Part shown: positions 23,415-36,535 of the stretch, piece after piece
Layout of the letters: each line of letters begins with the position of its first letter
Numbering within the stretch: the first letter of the stretch is position 1
Origin: Mycteria americana
Lineage: Eukaryota > Chordata > Aves > Ciconiiformes > Ciconiidae
NCBI RefSeq assembly: GCF_035582795.1
Contig: NC_134368.1
Span: 8,223,501 to 8,287,500, forward strand
Reading direction: 5' to 3'
DNA length: 64,000 nucleotides
Program-made: the position numbers and the translations under genes
The notes under the pieces: generated by a model
Told to the model about the DNA's origin: nothing
What the model saw: only the letters and a program-made list of their open reading frames with translations
The model's database searches: none

Positions 23415-25035
23415 GTATGACCTAGTATCAACAGACGAGGAGAAGGCTGAGGTACTCAACAACTTTTTTGCTTCAGTCTTCTCTGGCAACTGCTCTCCTC
23501 ACCCCTCCCGAGTCAATGGACGACATGTTGGGGACCAGAGGGGTAAAGCCCCTCCCAATGTAAGGGAAGATCAGGTTTGTGACCACCTGTGGAACCTGAA
23601 CATATATAAGTCTATGGGACCTGATGAGATGCATCCCAGAGTCCTGAGGGAATTGGCTGATGTAGCTGCCAAGCCACTCTCCATGATATATGAAAAGTCA
23701 TGGCAGTCAGATGAGGTCCCTGGTGACTGGAAGAAGGGAAACATTGTGCCCATCTTTAAAAAGGGTAGAAAGGATGACCCTGGGAACTACTGACCTGTCA
23801 GCCTCACCTCTGTGCCTGGGAAGATCATGGAACAGATCCTCCTAGAAGCTATGCTAGAGCACATGGAGGACAGGGAGGTGATTCGGGACAGCCAACATGG
23901 CTTCACCAAGGGCAAGTCCTGCCTGACCAACCTAGTGGCTTTCTACGAGGGAGTTACCACATCAGTGGACAAGAGAAAAGCAATGGATGTCATCTATCTG
24001 GACTTCTGTAAAGCCTTTGACGTGGTCCCCCACAACATCCTCCTCTCTAAATTGGTGAGATACGGATTTGATGGGTGGATTGTTCAGTGGATAAGGAATT
24101 GGTTGGATGGTCACATCCAGAGAGTGGGAGTCAATGGCTCAATATCCAGATGGAGATCAGTGACAAGTGGTGTCCCTCAGGGGTCTGTACTGGGACCAGT
24201 GCTGTTCAATGTTTTCATCAATGACATTGACAGCAAGATCGAGTGCACCCTCACCAAGTTTGCAGATGACACCAAGCTGAGTGGTGCAGTTGACACACCA
24301 GAAGGACAGGATGTCATCCAGAGGGACCTGGACAAGCTGGAGAAGTGGGCCTGTGAGAACCTTATGAGGTTCAACAAGGCCAAGTGCAGGGTGCTACACC
24401 TGGGTGGAGGCAATCCTCAGTTTCAATACAGGCTGGGGGATGATGTGATTGAGAGCAGCCCTGCGGAAAAGGACTTGGGGGTACTGATGGACGAAAAGCT
24501 GGACATGAGCCAGCAATGTGCACTCGCAGGCCAGAAGACCAACCGTATCCTGGGCTGCATCAAAAGCAGCGTGGCCAGCAGGTCGAGGGAGGTGATTCTG
24601 CCCCTCTACTCTGCCCTGGTGAGACCTCACCTGGAGTACTGCGTCCAGCTCTGGAGCCCTCAGCACAAGAAGGACATGGAGCTGTTGGAGCGAGTCCAGA
24701 GGAGGGCCATGAAAATGATCTGAGGGCTGGAGCACTTCTCCTATGAGGACAGGCTGAGAGAGAGAGTTGGGGTTGTTCAGCCTGGAGAAGAGAAGGCTCT
24801 GGGGAGATCTTATAGCAGCCTTCCTGTACTTAAAGGGGGCCTATAGGAAAGATGGGGACAGACATTTTAGCAAGGCCTTTTGTGACAGGACAAGGAGTAA
24901 TGGTTTTAAACTAAGGGAGGGCAGATTTAGACTGGATTTAAGACAGAAATGTTTTACAATAAGGGTGGTGAGCCACTGGCACAGGTTGCCCAGAGAGGTA
25001 GTGGAGGCCCCATCCTTGCAAACATTCAAGGTAAT
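23415..25035 (+). mobile_element. CR1 LINE, ORF2 reverse transcriptase region, truncated at both ends
   Basis: CR1 is the main non-LTR retrotransposon of birds. The copy starts inside ORF2 ([20 protein letters not shown]) and runs through the RT domain: [42 protein letters not shown] and the FADD active site at 24259-24270. It continues to [20 protein letters not shown]. Two in-frame TGA codons, at 23791 after GNY and at 24721 after KMI, replace arginine codons of the family, consistent with CGA to TGA decay. After 24760 frameshifts accumulate. The copy stops near 25035 at 'acattcaaggt', before the normal 3' UTR and octamer tail. It is relatively young but dead. Confidence 0.93.
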
Positions 25036-25135
25036 TCTGTCATCATTCCTTAGCTTCGTTATAAATTGAATCTAATCACACTAAGAAAAACTAGGAATTT
25101 CCAATTTAATGTCAGCTGATTAAAAAAAAGGTAAT

Positions 25136-25725
25136 ATCATTCGAGAGCATAAGAAGACCTTCGATATAGTAAAGACCTCAGGCACTTGCAGTATTGCATT
25201 TCAGCGTTCATTAGACCTCATCTAGAATTTTGTATCCAGTATTGTGCCCCCCCTTAACCTCCATACAGGAAAGACATTGATAAGCTCGAGTTAGTTCAGC
25301 GGATAACCACCAAGTTTTGTTCAGCCTGGAGAAGGGAAGGCTTTCAAGGGAACCCAATAGCAGCCTTCCAGTGCCTATAAGGAGGTCATCAAGAAGATGG
25401 AGCTAGACTCTTCACTGCGCTGAATGTTGGGAGGATGAGTGACAATGGGCATAAATTGAAGCAAAAGACGTTCAAATGGAAATAAGGATATAAGGAAAAA
25501 CATTTTCACTATCGTAAGAGTCAAGTGGTGGAGCAGTTGGCCCAAAGATGCAGTGCAGTCTCCTTCCTTGGAGGCTTTAAGATGAGACTACATAAAGCCC
25601 GGAGCAACCTGATCTGATCTCAAAGCTGACCCTGCTTTGAGTAGGAGATTGGACTAGAGACATCCTGAGGTCCCTTATAACTGGAACTATCCTATGATCT
25701 TATGATCTTATGATTTTATGAAGAA
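25136..25725 (+). mobile_element. Older CR1 3' fragment with octamer tail
   Basis: Starting near 'gagagcataagaagacc', the sequence follows the CR1 3' region: 'cattagacctcatctagaa', 'caggaaagacattgataag', 'ttcagcctggagaaggga'. It ends in 'gatcttatgatcttatgat', a decayed CR1 terminal octamer repeat. It is much more diverged than the copy that ends 100 bases upstream in the same direction. Confidence 0.8.
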
Positions 25726-25739
25726 AATTTGTTTCTGAT

Positions 25740-28025
25740 CTTATTCCAATGCTTCAGGTAACAGCAAAAACTTTCACCTGTCTAATAATCTTATAGGCTC
25801 TCTCCACATCTGGGATTTCTCTTTCATAAGTAATACTGGGAATGTAATTGCAAAATTAAGGTTTGTAAAGGAGGGTGATGTAGGGCTGATTTCTATGGAT
25901 GACATGAACACATGTCTATGCCATACAACAGAATTCAGTGCAGAACTCCCTGAGTTAGCACCAACCAATCTCTCTCTGAAAACAGAGATACTAAAGTTAA
26001 ATGAACATGGTGAACATGGAGCTAATTAATTGACTGAGGGATGGGATCTATTAATTCAGAAACAGGGTCATGCAAACACAGTTATGTTGCTTGTGAGTTC
26101 TGAGAAAAGCTCCATGCAGCTATCTCTGCACGTTGATCAATGACAGCAGCTTCCACAGAGGTGTTCATGTGCCTGTGGAGGATCTCTGGATGAAACACAA
26201 ATAATACTGTAGAGAACTAAATGCATGCCCACAGAGTTTATTATGGGAAACTTCAAGTCTTTTGTGGCTCCTCTCCTCCTCACAATAAGTAATATTACAA
26301 GGCTTTTTTTTACAGCATTTTATAAATGTTGTGAAGTCAATCCCTATGAAATGGATATTCCTAATTAACAATACTCCTATCATTATGCTGAAGGAATCAA
26401 ATAGTCAGCCATCCTCATTTAAGACATTTGGAATTGGGAGGTTATCACAGAGACGTTGTGCTGCACATATAAATAATTGTTTTATAACTTGGCTATATAT
26501 ATGACTCAATGCACAGAAAGAAACTGTTGACAGAATTACCAACTCTGACAGCAGAAAAAAAAATAGCTTTCATGACATACATACCCAAGAGCACAAAATG
26601 TCTTAAAAGCAGTACAGAGCAGAAGAAACAAGACTATTATATATAGGACATTATTGTTTCTGACCACAGGCCAGTATCTCTTGTCTACAACAAAAAACTT
26701 GCTCTTCTCCAGAAATAACGAATGAAATAGAATGTTCTATTCACCCTTTGGTTCTCAACAAAACTCGGGAATGTGAAAGGAAAGAACAAATTTTTTCTAA
26801 ATCAGTGTTTTTGCCAGTATTGCAGAAAGTGAAATTATATAAAAAAAAGTTTACTATTTTGAAATTGAAGAAAGTTGCTGTTTAAATAATGGGTTGTATA
26901 ATTTCTTGTAATTGTTACTGCTGTTTCAGATCCCTGCATCATTAATAATCGTAAGTGCCTGAGTGTGAATTTTATTTATCAGTTATTACAGTGAAAAAGT
27001 GAACTCAACAAAGAGATGACAAATTTAAGTTTTCTCCATTATATTCTTGCATTAACTACAAATTAAGGATAAATTGATATCCATTTATATTTCAGGAAGC
27101 TGTACTGTTCGTTTACTTCTTTTACCTCTAAAACTAAATCAATGTCAAGTATCATGCTAGGAGGCACTGTATTGCTAGAAATGCTTGAATGGATTTTTAA
27201 TTCTGAAACACTGGTATAAATATGAATTAGCATCAACAGAAACACTCTATGATTATGCCAACATGAACATAATCAGAATCTGACCTGTCCTATTTAAAAG
27301 ATGTAAAGCTCATACTGTAATTTCTTTTGTCAATAGAAAAGCCATTGCCCAGACCACATTTTAATTAACGACCCTGAATTCTGTTTGCAGATTCAATTAA
27401 GAAAAGATGTCCTAACCTGTTCTTCAAAGGACAGGTTCTTGTCCTAACAACAGGTTCTTGTCCTAACCTGTTCTTCAAAGTTACAATGCAGTTTACTGAA
27501 TACATTATCAGTTATGGGTTCTGAGAAACTGTTCTAGCGGTTGTTGGGACAACATTTTACAATTACAAATAAAATGCATTATTAGAAAAAAAAATTGCAT
27601 TAAAGTATTACAGTTTCCCTTAAAACTGAGTGTGAATAAGCACAGAACTGAGGAAAGACTTCAGTGACCATTTACATTCTTCTCTTTCTCAGTCCCCACA
27701 TTTAGTTTGCTATATGAACAGTAATAGCCCTATATGATCATTATAATATGACACATTTCTAACAGTCTCTAGGATCGCTGTAATAGAAAAAGCCAGGACA
27801 GTCAAAATCAGAAATTTAAAAGCATTGATTTACTCATCTAAATAACAGGCCTAATATTCTGTAATGAAATGCTCAAAAAAAAAGCAATGGAAACTAAACA
27901 CTAATCTTGGATGTATATAGAATGTAAAATCATGTTCTCTAGTGATAATTTTGACTCAGTAAATCTATGTGGTAAGCACAAACATTTATTCCTAAATGTT
28001 TTGCGAATAATTTTTAATCAATTTA
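25740..28025. other. Non-coding stretch without recognised genes
   Basis: AT-rich; nothing coding recognised on either strand. A local duplication at 27408-27480 is listed separately. Confidence 0.4.
27408..27480 (+). repeat. Short nested duplication (A-B-B'-A order)
   Basis: The 20-mer 'tcctaacctgttcttcaaag' occurs twice. Between the copies 'acaggttcttgtcctaac' occurs twice, the second running into the second 20-mer. 'aacctgt' and 'acaggtt' also make the block partly self-complementary. Confidence 0.85.
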
Positions 28026-28032
28026 TTTTATA

Positions 28033-28925
28033 GCATCATAGAAACAGCAGTTGGGAGGGCCCTCTGGAGATCTCTTGTCCAACTTCTTATTCAAAGCACG
28101 GCTGTCACCTAACTAGGTCAGGCCAGCTTTGCCTTTGTCTGGCTGAGTTGTGAAAAGCACCAAAGGTGGAGATTGCCACCACCTCTGTGGGTAACCAGTT
28201 CCAGTGCCACACCACACTCCTTGTGGAAAAGTTTTTCCTCCTCCAGCTGGACCTCCCAAGGTGCAATCTGGGGCTGTTGTCCCTTACTACATCATCTGCC
28301 ATTACCAAGCAGGGTTTTGGCTTTGCTGTCTTTGACAGGAAGCATGCTTCAAGTGATTGCAGGCTGCTATTAGATTGCCCTTGGCCTCCTCTTCACTAGA
28401 CTAAACAAGCTTAGATGCCTCAGTTTCTCCTCATGTGTCATGTGCTTTAGTCTAGCTTGTCTCGATAGCCTTCCACTGGACCCTGTCTCCAGTCTCTCAA
28501 CATCCCTCTTGATTTGGGAATCTCAGAACTGAATACAGTATTCAGTGTGGCCTCACCAATGGTGAGTACAGGGCATAACAACTTCCCTCAGTCTGCTGTC
28601 CTTGCAACTCCTGACGTAGCCCTGTATGCATTTTGCTTTCTTCATGATGAGAGCACACTGCTTGCTCTCATTCAGCTTGGCATCCATAGTAATCCCCAGG
28701 TTCTTTTCAGTGTTGCTGCTATTGAGCCAGTCAGTTCCCATCCTGAGTTGACGTGTGGGGTTATTTTGCCCCAGGGGCAGAACTATGGACTCCTTGTTGA
28801 AGTTTGTGATGTTGCCTGCCTCCTCAAGATTATGAAGGTCTGCCTGGAGAGCAGATTCATTGTTTGTCTTGTTGGCCACGCTGCTGATTTAGTTTTGTCA
28901 TCATATTTGCCAAGGGTACCCTGTT
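28033..28925 (-). mobile_element. CR1 LINE fragment, reverse orientation, decayed
   Basis: The 3' end is at the left ('atagcatcatagaaacag', then 'ctggagatctcttgtccaac'). Moving right it goes back through the end of ORF2. On the minus strand QALIMKKAKCIQGYVRS and EKNLGITMDAKLNESKQCAL correspond to the CR1 EKDLGVL and CALAxKKAN blocks. Stops and shifts are frequent; it is 5'-truncated near 28925. Confidence 0.88.
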
Positions 28926-28929
28926 TCAT

Positions 28930-31900
28930 CAAGTGCTATGTTTATAGCACACTGTAGTATGATATAAAGAAAAAGTCTTTTACCTTTTTTCAAGTGTGGA
29001 TCCTCTACCTTTTCTGGAAGTCCTGAAGTGTTTCTCTGGGACTTCTCCTTTTAACATACCTTTGATAGTTACCAATACTCTGCTTATTTCTTTCCTGTTG
29101 CATCTCCTACTTTTCATGTTCACTATTTTGAAAACTACATCAGCATTTGCTTTCCCTGCTGTTCTAATGCAGAAGCAGATGTCTTTATCTTAAAAAGATT
29201 TTGACACTTCTCTTGGCTAAGTAACTTTTGGCAAATTAGATTGTGTAAGCAGCTTACTACTTGTGAGTAAAATAGTCAGAGATACTATGATGCCGACAGT
29301 GAAAGAATTCTCAGAAGCATCAATCTGCCAAACTTTGGATCATCCCCAGCAACAATATCAATATTTTTCCTTTAATAATTATCCCTGCATTATAAAAACT
29401 GATACAAATACAGTCATGTCCTTGCATTTGCAGGTAAGTAGATCTTTCCCGATTCTTAGCATGAGAAGCTACCTTTACAGATGTTTACAATGGTGTCAGT
29501 AGTGCCTGACCCACCTTTTCCCACCATAATAAAATAAAATGACATATTTCTGAAAACAACAGTTTGTAAAATCTACTGTGAACTGCATAGTAATTTTTGA
29601 AGGCAAGTCTGGACATGTTATGTCACAAGCCCCAAATCATTATCACAGGAATCTCATAATTTCACAGTATCAAATTATTTACACACATTCTTTGTCGGAC
29701 ACCTCAACAAAGTCCCATCAAATCTGGCAAATCAGAGAATCAAAATTATGCTTATTGCCAACCATTTATCTCTTACACCAATCCACTGGCATCTCAGCTT
29801 GCTGCTGTAATATAACAGATACTAACAAAGCAAAGCATGGTGCAGCTTTGCTCGATAGAGGCCATGCAGGTAGGATGTAAGTTACAATGCTTCTACAAAG
29901 CATGTGGCATCTGGATTGTAGTTCATGTTCAGTAACACTGTCAATTATCCCAAAACTGGAAGGAAAAAGGGTTAAAAAATGCATAATGCTTTATGTTCAG
30001 TTTACAGAGTTTACGTGTCTTTTGTTGACAGTTTAGTCCTATAGCTTATGCATTTATTTTCCTGGATTGTACTAGGATTGCTTGAGGATATAGGACAGCA
30101 GAGAACTTGACTCACTGTATGGGGGCCCACATGTCTATGAATTTGTAATGTTGAACCACATATTTTATACATAAATGATGTCTTAAATATACTTTGCTTG
30201 CAGTGTGTATTATATGATAGGTGCTTTCTCAGAAAACTGAAATGTTTGATTTTAGCATCTAGAGATAGAAAAGCAGGAAAAAATTGAATGAAACAGAACA
30301 CAGTATTAGAGTATGCTCTTAAATCTTTTGTACTAGCTACAGACTAGTTGTCATCACTAATTAGATCAACTTCAAGAGTTTAAACAGCAAGCTTATTTTT
30401 CCATGGTTTCTAGTCCATTATAGTAGCTATTTGTCTCCTTCTACCAGCAGGACTGGCCAAACAAATTACACCAGGGATAATTTACTAATATTTCCGTAGT
30501 CATTTCCAAATAAGGAAGAGATGCCCTCCATCCTAGAAAGCTTATATATAAACATTTGCCTTTATGAGCTTTTGATGTGACTCTGAGGAGGTCTGAGCCT
30601 TGAGATAGTACTAACCAATTTTATCTGTAGAATGAGCATACCCCAAAACAAAACACTAAAGTAATTCTAATCTCTATGTTTTCTTAGACAACCCCTTAAA
30701 ACAGAGCAAATGCAGATCTTCTGGATGATGCAGATAAATAAAAGTTTTGAAAACAAATCTTCCCCCTATTTTCTATTTCCTTTCAGAATGAGCCCCTCCT
30801 TCCAGATGCTCTGGAGTCCAGCAATTTGCACTGCCTTCCTGGGTTGCAGCAACCTTCACAAAGTCTCCCTCCGGGTCTCTAGGAATGTATCCTCTCCTTG
30901 ACCTCTGAGGCTTGGCTGTGGATCTGCTCCTTTGCAACAAGCAAGCCATGTGCTTTGTCAGGAGTCTTTCAGTCTGCATGCAGACATTGTAATCTCCTCC
31001 TTTCCCTCCCCCCGTCCACCTGACACAGACTGACACAGCCAGGAAAAGCAGAGGCAGCCTTTCTCACTGCTGTTCTGTCACACCCTTTTAAAACAAACGA
31101 GAAGGGGAAAAAAAATCCAACCATAAAATAGAGACTAAACCATGAACAAGAAAATTACTTTTGTCATCTGTCAGAAGGCAAAAAGCAGCAGAAATTGGAG
31201 GCACTCTGAGTGCCTCCATCTAAACTGCAAAGGCTTTCCTAGCTTCCAGGCTCAGGTGTGCACCCTGTTCATTTTCCTGCCTCCGGTAAGATCTGAGGTG
31301 AGACCTGGACTCATCAACTCTCCTTAGGCCCTGGTTTCTGGGGAGAGAAGATACAGGTATATGAACCAGAATGGTTCAGGCTTATGCTCATCTTCCAGAG
31401 TCTGGATTACACTAGCATAGTCCAGAATGAGGATGATATGAATACCTTGTATTAGGCAACACAGAAAAGAGCAGATGGACAGATCTTACAAAATAATTAA
31501 AATGTGTCCACCTCTTTGACCCCTCTAGTTACCTCTCAAAGATGTTGTCGAATAATTTTCTGTCCAGCTTCTAACACTGCTAACTGTTGTCATGGCATCT
31601 GACTGCTTCCTAAAATAATAAAATACAATATTAATTGCAATCTGTGTAGATGAAAAACATAGCATAACATTAGAAAGTTTCTACTTTAGGAAAACACAGG
31701 GAAAGAGGTGACCATTACTGAATGTAGGTTTTTGTAGGAAGGTGACATTATTACGAGTTGAAGTTCTCACCTGAAGCAGGGACAGCCTCTAGAATGTGCC
31801 ACTGTTGGATCCTAGTGGAGAAAATAAACAAGAAATAGGAAGTGAACCCCGTTGGTAATACAACTGTCTCTCCCATAACCATACCTCACCTTTTTTGTAA

Positions 31901-34800
31901 GCTCTTTTTTTCAGCTGCATTCGTTGATTGACTCTGTCAGATTTCAAAAACTCTGTCAGGTAGGATAATCTAGACAAAACTGAGGAATTCCAAACCCTCT
32001 TTTCTGCAGTTTACCAGCTTCATTTTTGCTTACTCATGAAAGACAATGCCACTGCTGGGATTCACCGTGGCCTGTGTATGTCAGTCCATACCCTACTGCT
32101 CACTGCTTCATTTTGCCATGTGTTTCTTGTCTATAAACTCAATATGTAAATTAGAGTCATTATGTCTTCCCTGCATTTTCTCATAGAAAAGCTTTTTCCT
32201 TGCTGATATTTCCTTCAGATACATTGTAAATTCCTTCTGAAGCTACTTTGATAATCCATTCCACTCTACTATTTTTTATCCATGGTACAAATATCTTGGC
32301 AGACACCGAGTCGTTCATGTTCATCCCCAAAATGTCAAAGATTACTATTTTTCTACAGAGACTTTCCATATGCCATTGATAGTGATTTTTCACTAAAACC
32401 CACTATGGTACTGCCATTATGAAGCCATTGATAGCATTCAGGATATATGTCAGGTTGTATCAGCCTTTAATGGAACAGATTTCCAACTCCAACTTTTGCA
32501 TTATAACAGCCATTTATAAGCTCCATACATTTCTGTAGAGGTAAAGACTATTTATTAAAAAGTAAAAAAAATCCCCATAAATTTGTAAGATCTGTAGACA
32601 TCTTCATTTCACTTCCCAGTCTTCCCATTTCTCAAGGGAAATCCAAGACAGAGGTTTCAGAGAAGAACACAAAAATTATATGTGCTCTTTTACATTTTAA
32701 ATTGCATCCAAGATAACAGGTATATAGATAAGCAGTCTAGGAAGCCTTGCTGTTGATAAGTAGCCGTCTGTTTCCCAGGTGTTTAGAGACCCACATTTCT
32801 GCATACCAGAAGAGTCAATATGGCTAACAAATAGAAAGACTGTGATTAAAAAAAAAAATTAATCTTGCTCCCAAATCTGGAAGCCTTCACAAATGTAAAA
32901 CTGGATGGGAAGAGACACCATGAGAATAATTTCTAGGAAATGTTGTAAAATTAATAAAGTGAGTATTCTCACTAATTATAAAGGAAAACTATATACATTT
33001 TAGTTAAAAATATTTTCTTAGACAGGGTAATGTGGAGCATTAGGTTCGGACCTTGTAAATTTCCTGCCAAGCTATACTAATAATGTAAATGGAAGTGTGT
33101 TATAAGCATGGTAGTACTTATACTAAAAGGACAGCTGAGGTGTTCTGCATATACAGTACTGGGAGAAGAGTAATATACTTTTATAAGCCCACCTCCTTCA
33201 ATTTATCCATCAGACCAGCAGACTCTGAAGGGATGTATTAGGATATCACAAATCCTTTTGGCAGTAACATCTAGAAAATCTCTAGAAGTATCTTAATTTT
33301 CTAGAGTTAAAAAGACTCTCAAGTCATCCACAGTATTTGGTACAAGTCATCAAGGCTCTAAGTTTTCAGTCAGAGACAAAGATAGGGAAAGGATGTGGAT
33401 TAAGATGTCTTTTCACTTGCAAACGTGGCAAGAAAATACTAGAAACTTACTATAGTTATCTCATAACTAGGGTCCTAAAAATAAATAAATAAATAAAAAC
33501 CAGATACAAAGAGGTAATTTTTTTATCTAAAATCCATATAGATATTTCGTGTTGCATTACTAACTTCTGACCCTGTTCAATTCATTTGGGTGTTTTCAAT
33601 ATCTGTTGTTTATATCCTGTATTTCTAAATCTGATGTAATATTTCAGGGCATGAAAAGGCTATTAGGGTAACAATGAACCTTCTTTTTTTTCCAGAATTC
33701 TTTTGCTGACCTCTCTTGAGTAATGGTCATGTGTATTTATTACTTAAGGATGTCAGCATTACCAAAGCACAAGAAAAAAAAGGAGGAAATCTAGATAGCT
33801 TAGAAAATCTTGTACATCTGCAGTTGTTGCATGGACTATTTTGCTTTGGGATTTTTTTCATACGTAAAGTGATGAAAGTTCATTTCATATTTTGGAAAAA
33901 TTAAAATATTTAGGTTAGAAATATCAGTTCACAGAGCACCTCTCATTTGTCCATGATATTTCTCTGGAAAATGTAAGAGTGACAAAATGAATTCATTCAA
34001 AAGAATGACACAGAAGTTAGTGGCTTTAGTAATTCCAGGAGATGTTTGAAATATTTACCCGGCTGAAACTCTCAATCATATTTGTTCTTTGAAATTTTAA
34101 TCTCTCTTTCACCTTATTGCATGGAAGTGTATTTAATTTCATAAATGTTTTTCATTACTCTTATACTTAGTAACATTGAAATGAGACATTTCTTCTTTCA
34201 TTTTCATCATATGGAAAATTCATGAAAATGTGAGAGCAATGCAGTGGATGGAAAATTATTGCTTTGTCTCATGAACTTGGCCAAGAGAGATTCGGAATAT
34301 TTACCAAAATAATCCCAGAATAAAGCAATATTTTCAAAGTTGGACAGGTGCTAAGTATTTTGTTTTGTTAAGTTGGCTAACCTTCCACAAATCAAGTATA
34401 TCCCTTCTCAAGTTAGTTTTAACTGTTTCCATCCAGCTTTTCAGTGAGCTACTACAAAATAATCTTACCATACTTTTCAGATGACCAAATCTGTTTGCTA
34501 AGACTAACTTTTCATGCAAGGACATCAATATTCTCCACCTTTGCAGAGAGGAATCCAATTACTTATACACTTACTGGTTTTGTTCTAAGATTCACAGAGT
34601 AAGTCTACATCAACTTTTTAGCTCAGGTGTGGCCTTTTTAAGAAAATTTCCTGATCATTTCCATTTATGATGCTTTCATTCATATTATGAACCGGTCTTG
34701 GAGCCCCACACAAACTGGATTTTGGAATGAAAGTGAATAGAAGGTGAGCTTTGACAAGCATTCAGTCCACAGCTTGTCTAGAACTAGCCCAGCATTAAAG
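28930..34800. other. Non-coding stretch without recognised genes
   Basis: No exon, RNA gene or named repeat could be supported. An AATA-type tetranucleotide run lies at about 33477-33497. The open frames here are short and lack family features. Confidence 0.4.
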
Positions 34801-34805
34801 CCCCC

Positions 34806-35413
34806 TGAAATCACAGAATCATAGAATCATATAGGTTGGAAAAGACCTTTAAGATCATCAAGTCCAACCATAAACCTAACACTGCCAAAAACCACCACTA
34901 CACCATGTCTCTAAGTACCTCATCCAAACGTCCTTTAAATACCTCCAGGGATGGCGACTCAACCACTTCCCTGGGCAGTCTGTTCCAATGCTTGATAACC
35001 CTCTCGGTGAAGAAAAATTTCCTAATATCCAGTCTAAACCTCCCCTGGCGCAACTTGAGGCCATTTCCTCTTGTCCTATCACTTGTTACCTGGGAGAAGA
35101 GACCGACCCCCACCTCTCTACAACCTCCTTTCAGGTAGTTGTAGAGAGCGATGAGGTCTCCCCTCAGCCTCCTTTTCTCCAGGCTAAACAGTCCCAGCTC
35201 CCTCAGCCGCTCCTCATAAGACTTCTGCTCCAGACCCTTCACCAGCTTCGTTGCCCTTCTCTGTACACGCTCCAGTACCTCAATATCCCTCTTGTAGTGG
35301 GGGGCCCAAAACTGAACACAGTATTCGAGGTGCGGCCTCACCAGTGCTGAGTACAGGGGCACAATCACTTCCCTAGTCCTGCTGGCCACGCTATTTTTGA
35401 TACAAGCCAGGAT
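34806..35413 (-). mobile_element. Young CR1 LINE 3' copy
   Basis: On the minus strand it reads from 'atcctggcttgtatc' into [19 protein letters not shown] and on to [19 protein letters not shown], then the stop. The open frame of 163 codons (35389-34898) covers the C-terminal end of ORF2. The 3' UTR follows and ends in 'atatgattctatgattctg' octamers at the left edge. It is 5'-truncated as usual. The open frame and clean tail make it the youngest CR1 in the window. Confidence 0.95.
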
Positions 35414-35419
35414 AAATTT

Positions 35420-36095
35420 TATTAATCTGCTTATATTGGTATGTGCTACTTACTAATGTGGACAGAGTTTCCAATTGGACTTAGACTTCATAGACCCTCA
35501 CAAGACGCAGAACCAAATTCTAAAGTGATTTAGGCACTTAAAATGTCATTAAAATGTATATAGGACTTAGGGATGTGATCTTCTTTGGGACTTATGAAAA
35601 TTTCATTAATTGGTTATCTGCATCTTTAAATGCCTAAGTATCTTTGGAATCAGAACCTTATATTTCTGTGCTGCAGTTCCACTTTCTTAAAATGGGGATA
35701 AATAATAATACCCAGTTTGACAGAATCTGATGAGGATAAATACATTAAAAATCGCGAGCAGCTCAAATCATGGAATAAGAGGGTTCTATCAGTCCATAAC
35801 ACAGATTGCTTTCATATCACAGATCAAGGTTAAACAAAGGCTAAAGCTCTGCATGCATGATTTGCAAATGCAGTTATGCTAATAGCATGATGATCTTAAT
35901 TAGATGATCAGCTGCATATCTGACTTTTGATAATAAGTCCTAATGTGACTTGCTAATCAATGTCAGATATGGGAATAGAATGTAGAATTTCTGACTAGTG
36001 AATCCATGCACTAATTGCTAAAACAGACTGCCTCCCTAATGTCATCCTTCATTTCAAAATGTTTTATCTCTTGCTCGTACTCATATAATGTATTA
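35420..36095. other. Non-coding sequence with a cluster of homeobox- and octamer-like motifs
   Basis: Around 35800-35960 there are several close motifs: 'gatttgcaaatgcag', 'ttatgctaat', 'cttaattagatgatc', 'ttgctaatcaatg'. Such clusters are common in developmental enhancers but also arise by chance in AT-rich DNA. Confidence 0.2.
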
Positions 36096-36099
36096 TTTG

Positions 36100-36535
36100 A
36101 ACAGCTTTTTGTAGATCCACAGGCTGTTAAGACCAGAAGAATCCACTATAATCTTATCCAACTGCTAAATAACATGGACCAAAGAATTTCTTGCTATTTC
36201 ATATTGGGAAATTATTATTTTTTCTTTTTACCATATATTAACATTATCAGTCTTAATTTTTGATTGGGCTACAGAACATTTTTTTTCAAAGGCATCTAAT
36301 TTTGATTTCAAGATTCCAAATGACGATGAATTTGTCACTTTCCATGAGAAGGAATGTCAATTATTAATTGCCCTCAATGTAGTAAGATGCTCGAAAATAA
36401 GGTCAGATTCATCCTGGTTTTAAAAGTTACATTTAATTGCCAGTTAAATGTTTCTGACTTCTGCTTTTAGCCATAGTTATATCTTGTTATGCCTTTAACT
36501 GCTAGATTAAAGATTCCTGCATCTCAGATCATAGA
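36100..36535 (-). repeat. Ancient CR1 3' region, highly diverged
   Basis: Collinear with the antisense 3' end of the old CR1 type common in reptiles: 'aagaccagaagaatcca', 'atgacgatgaatttgtca', 'gttatgcctttaactgc'. A 20-30% level of change looks likely by eye. There is no young-type octamer tail. Confidence 0.72.

Noticed and set aside
24394-24735. Antisense open frame of 113 codons over the CR1 RT
   Set aside because: A shadow of the sense CR1 ORF2, without independent features.
29195-29250. Sequence faintly like a U2 snRNA start (cttggctaag...)
   Set aside because: Only a few bases match and the rest of the RNA is absent.
34836-35350. Plus-strand open frames of 100-120 codons
   Set aside because: Antisense of the young CR1 copy on the minus strand.
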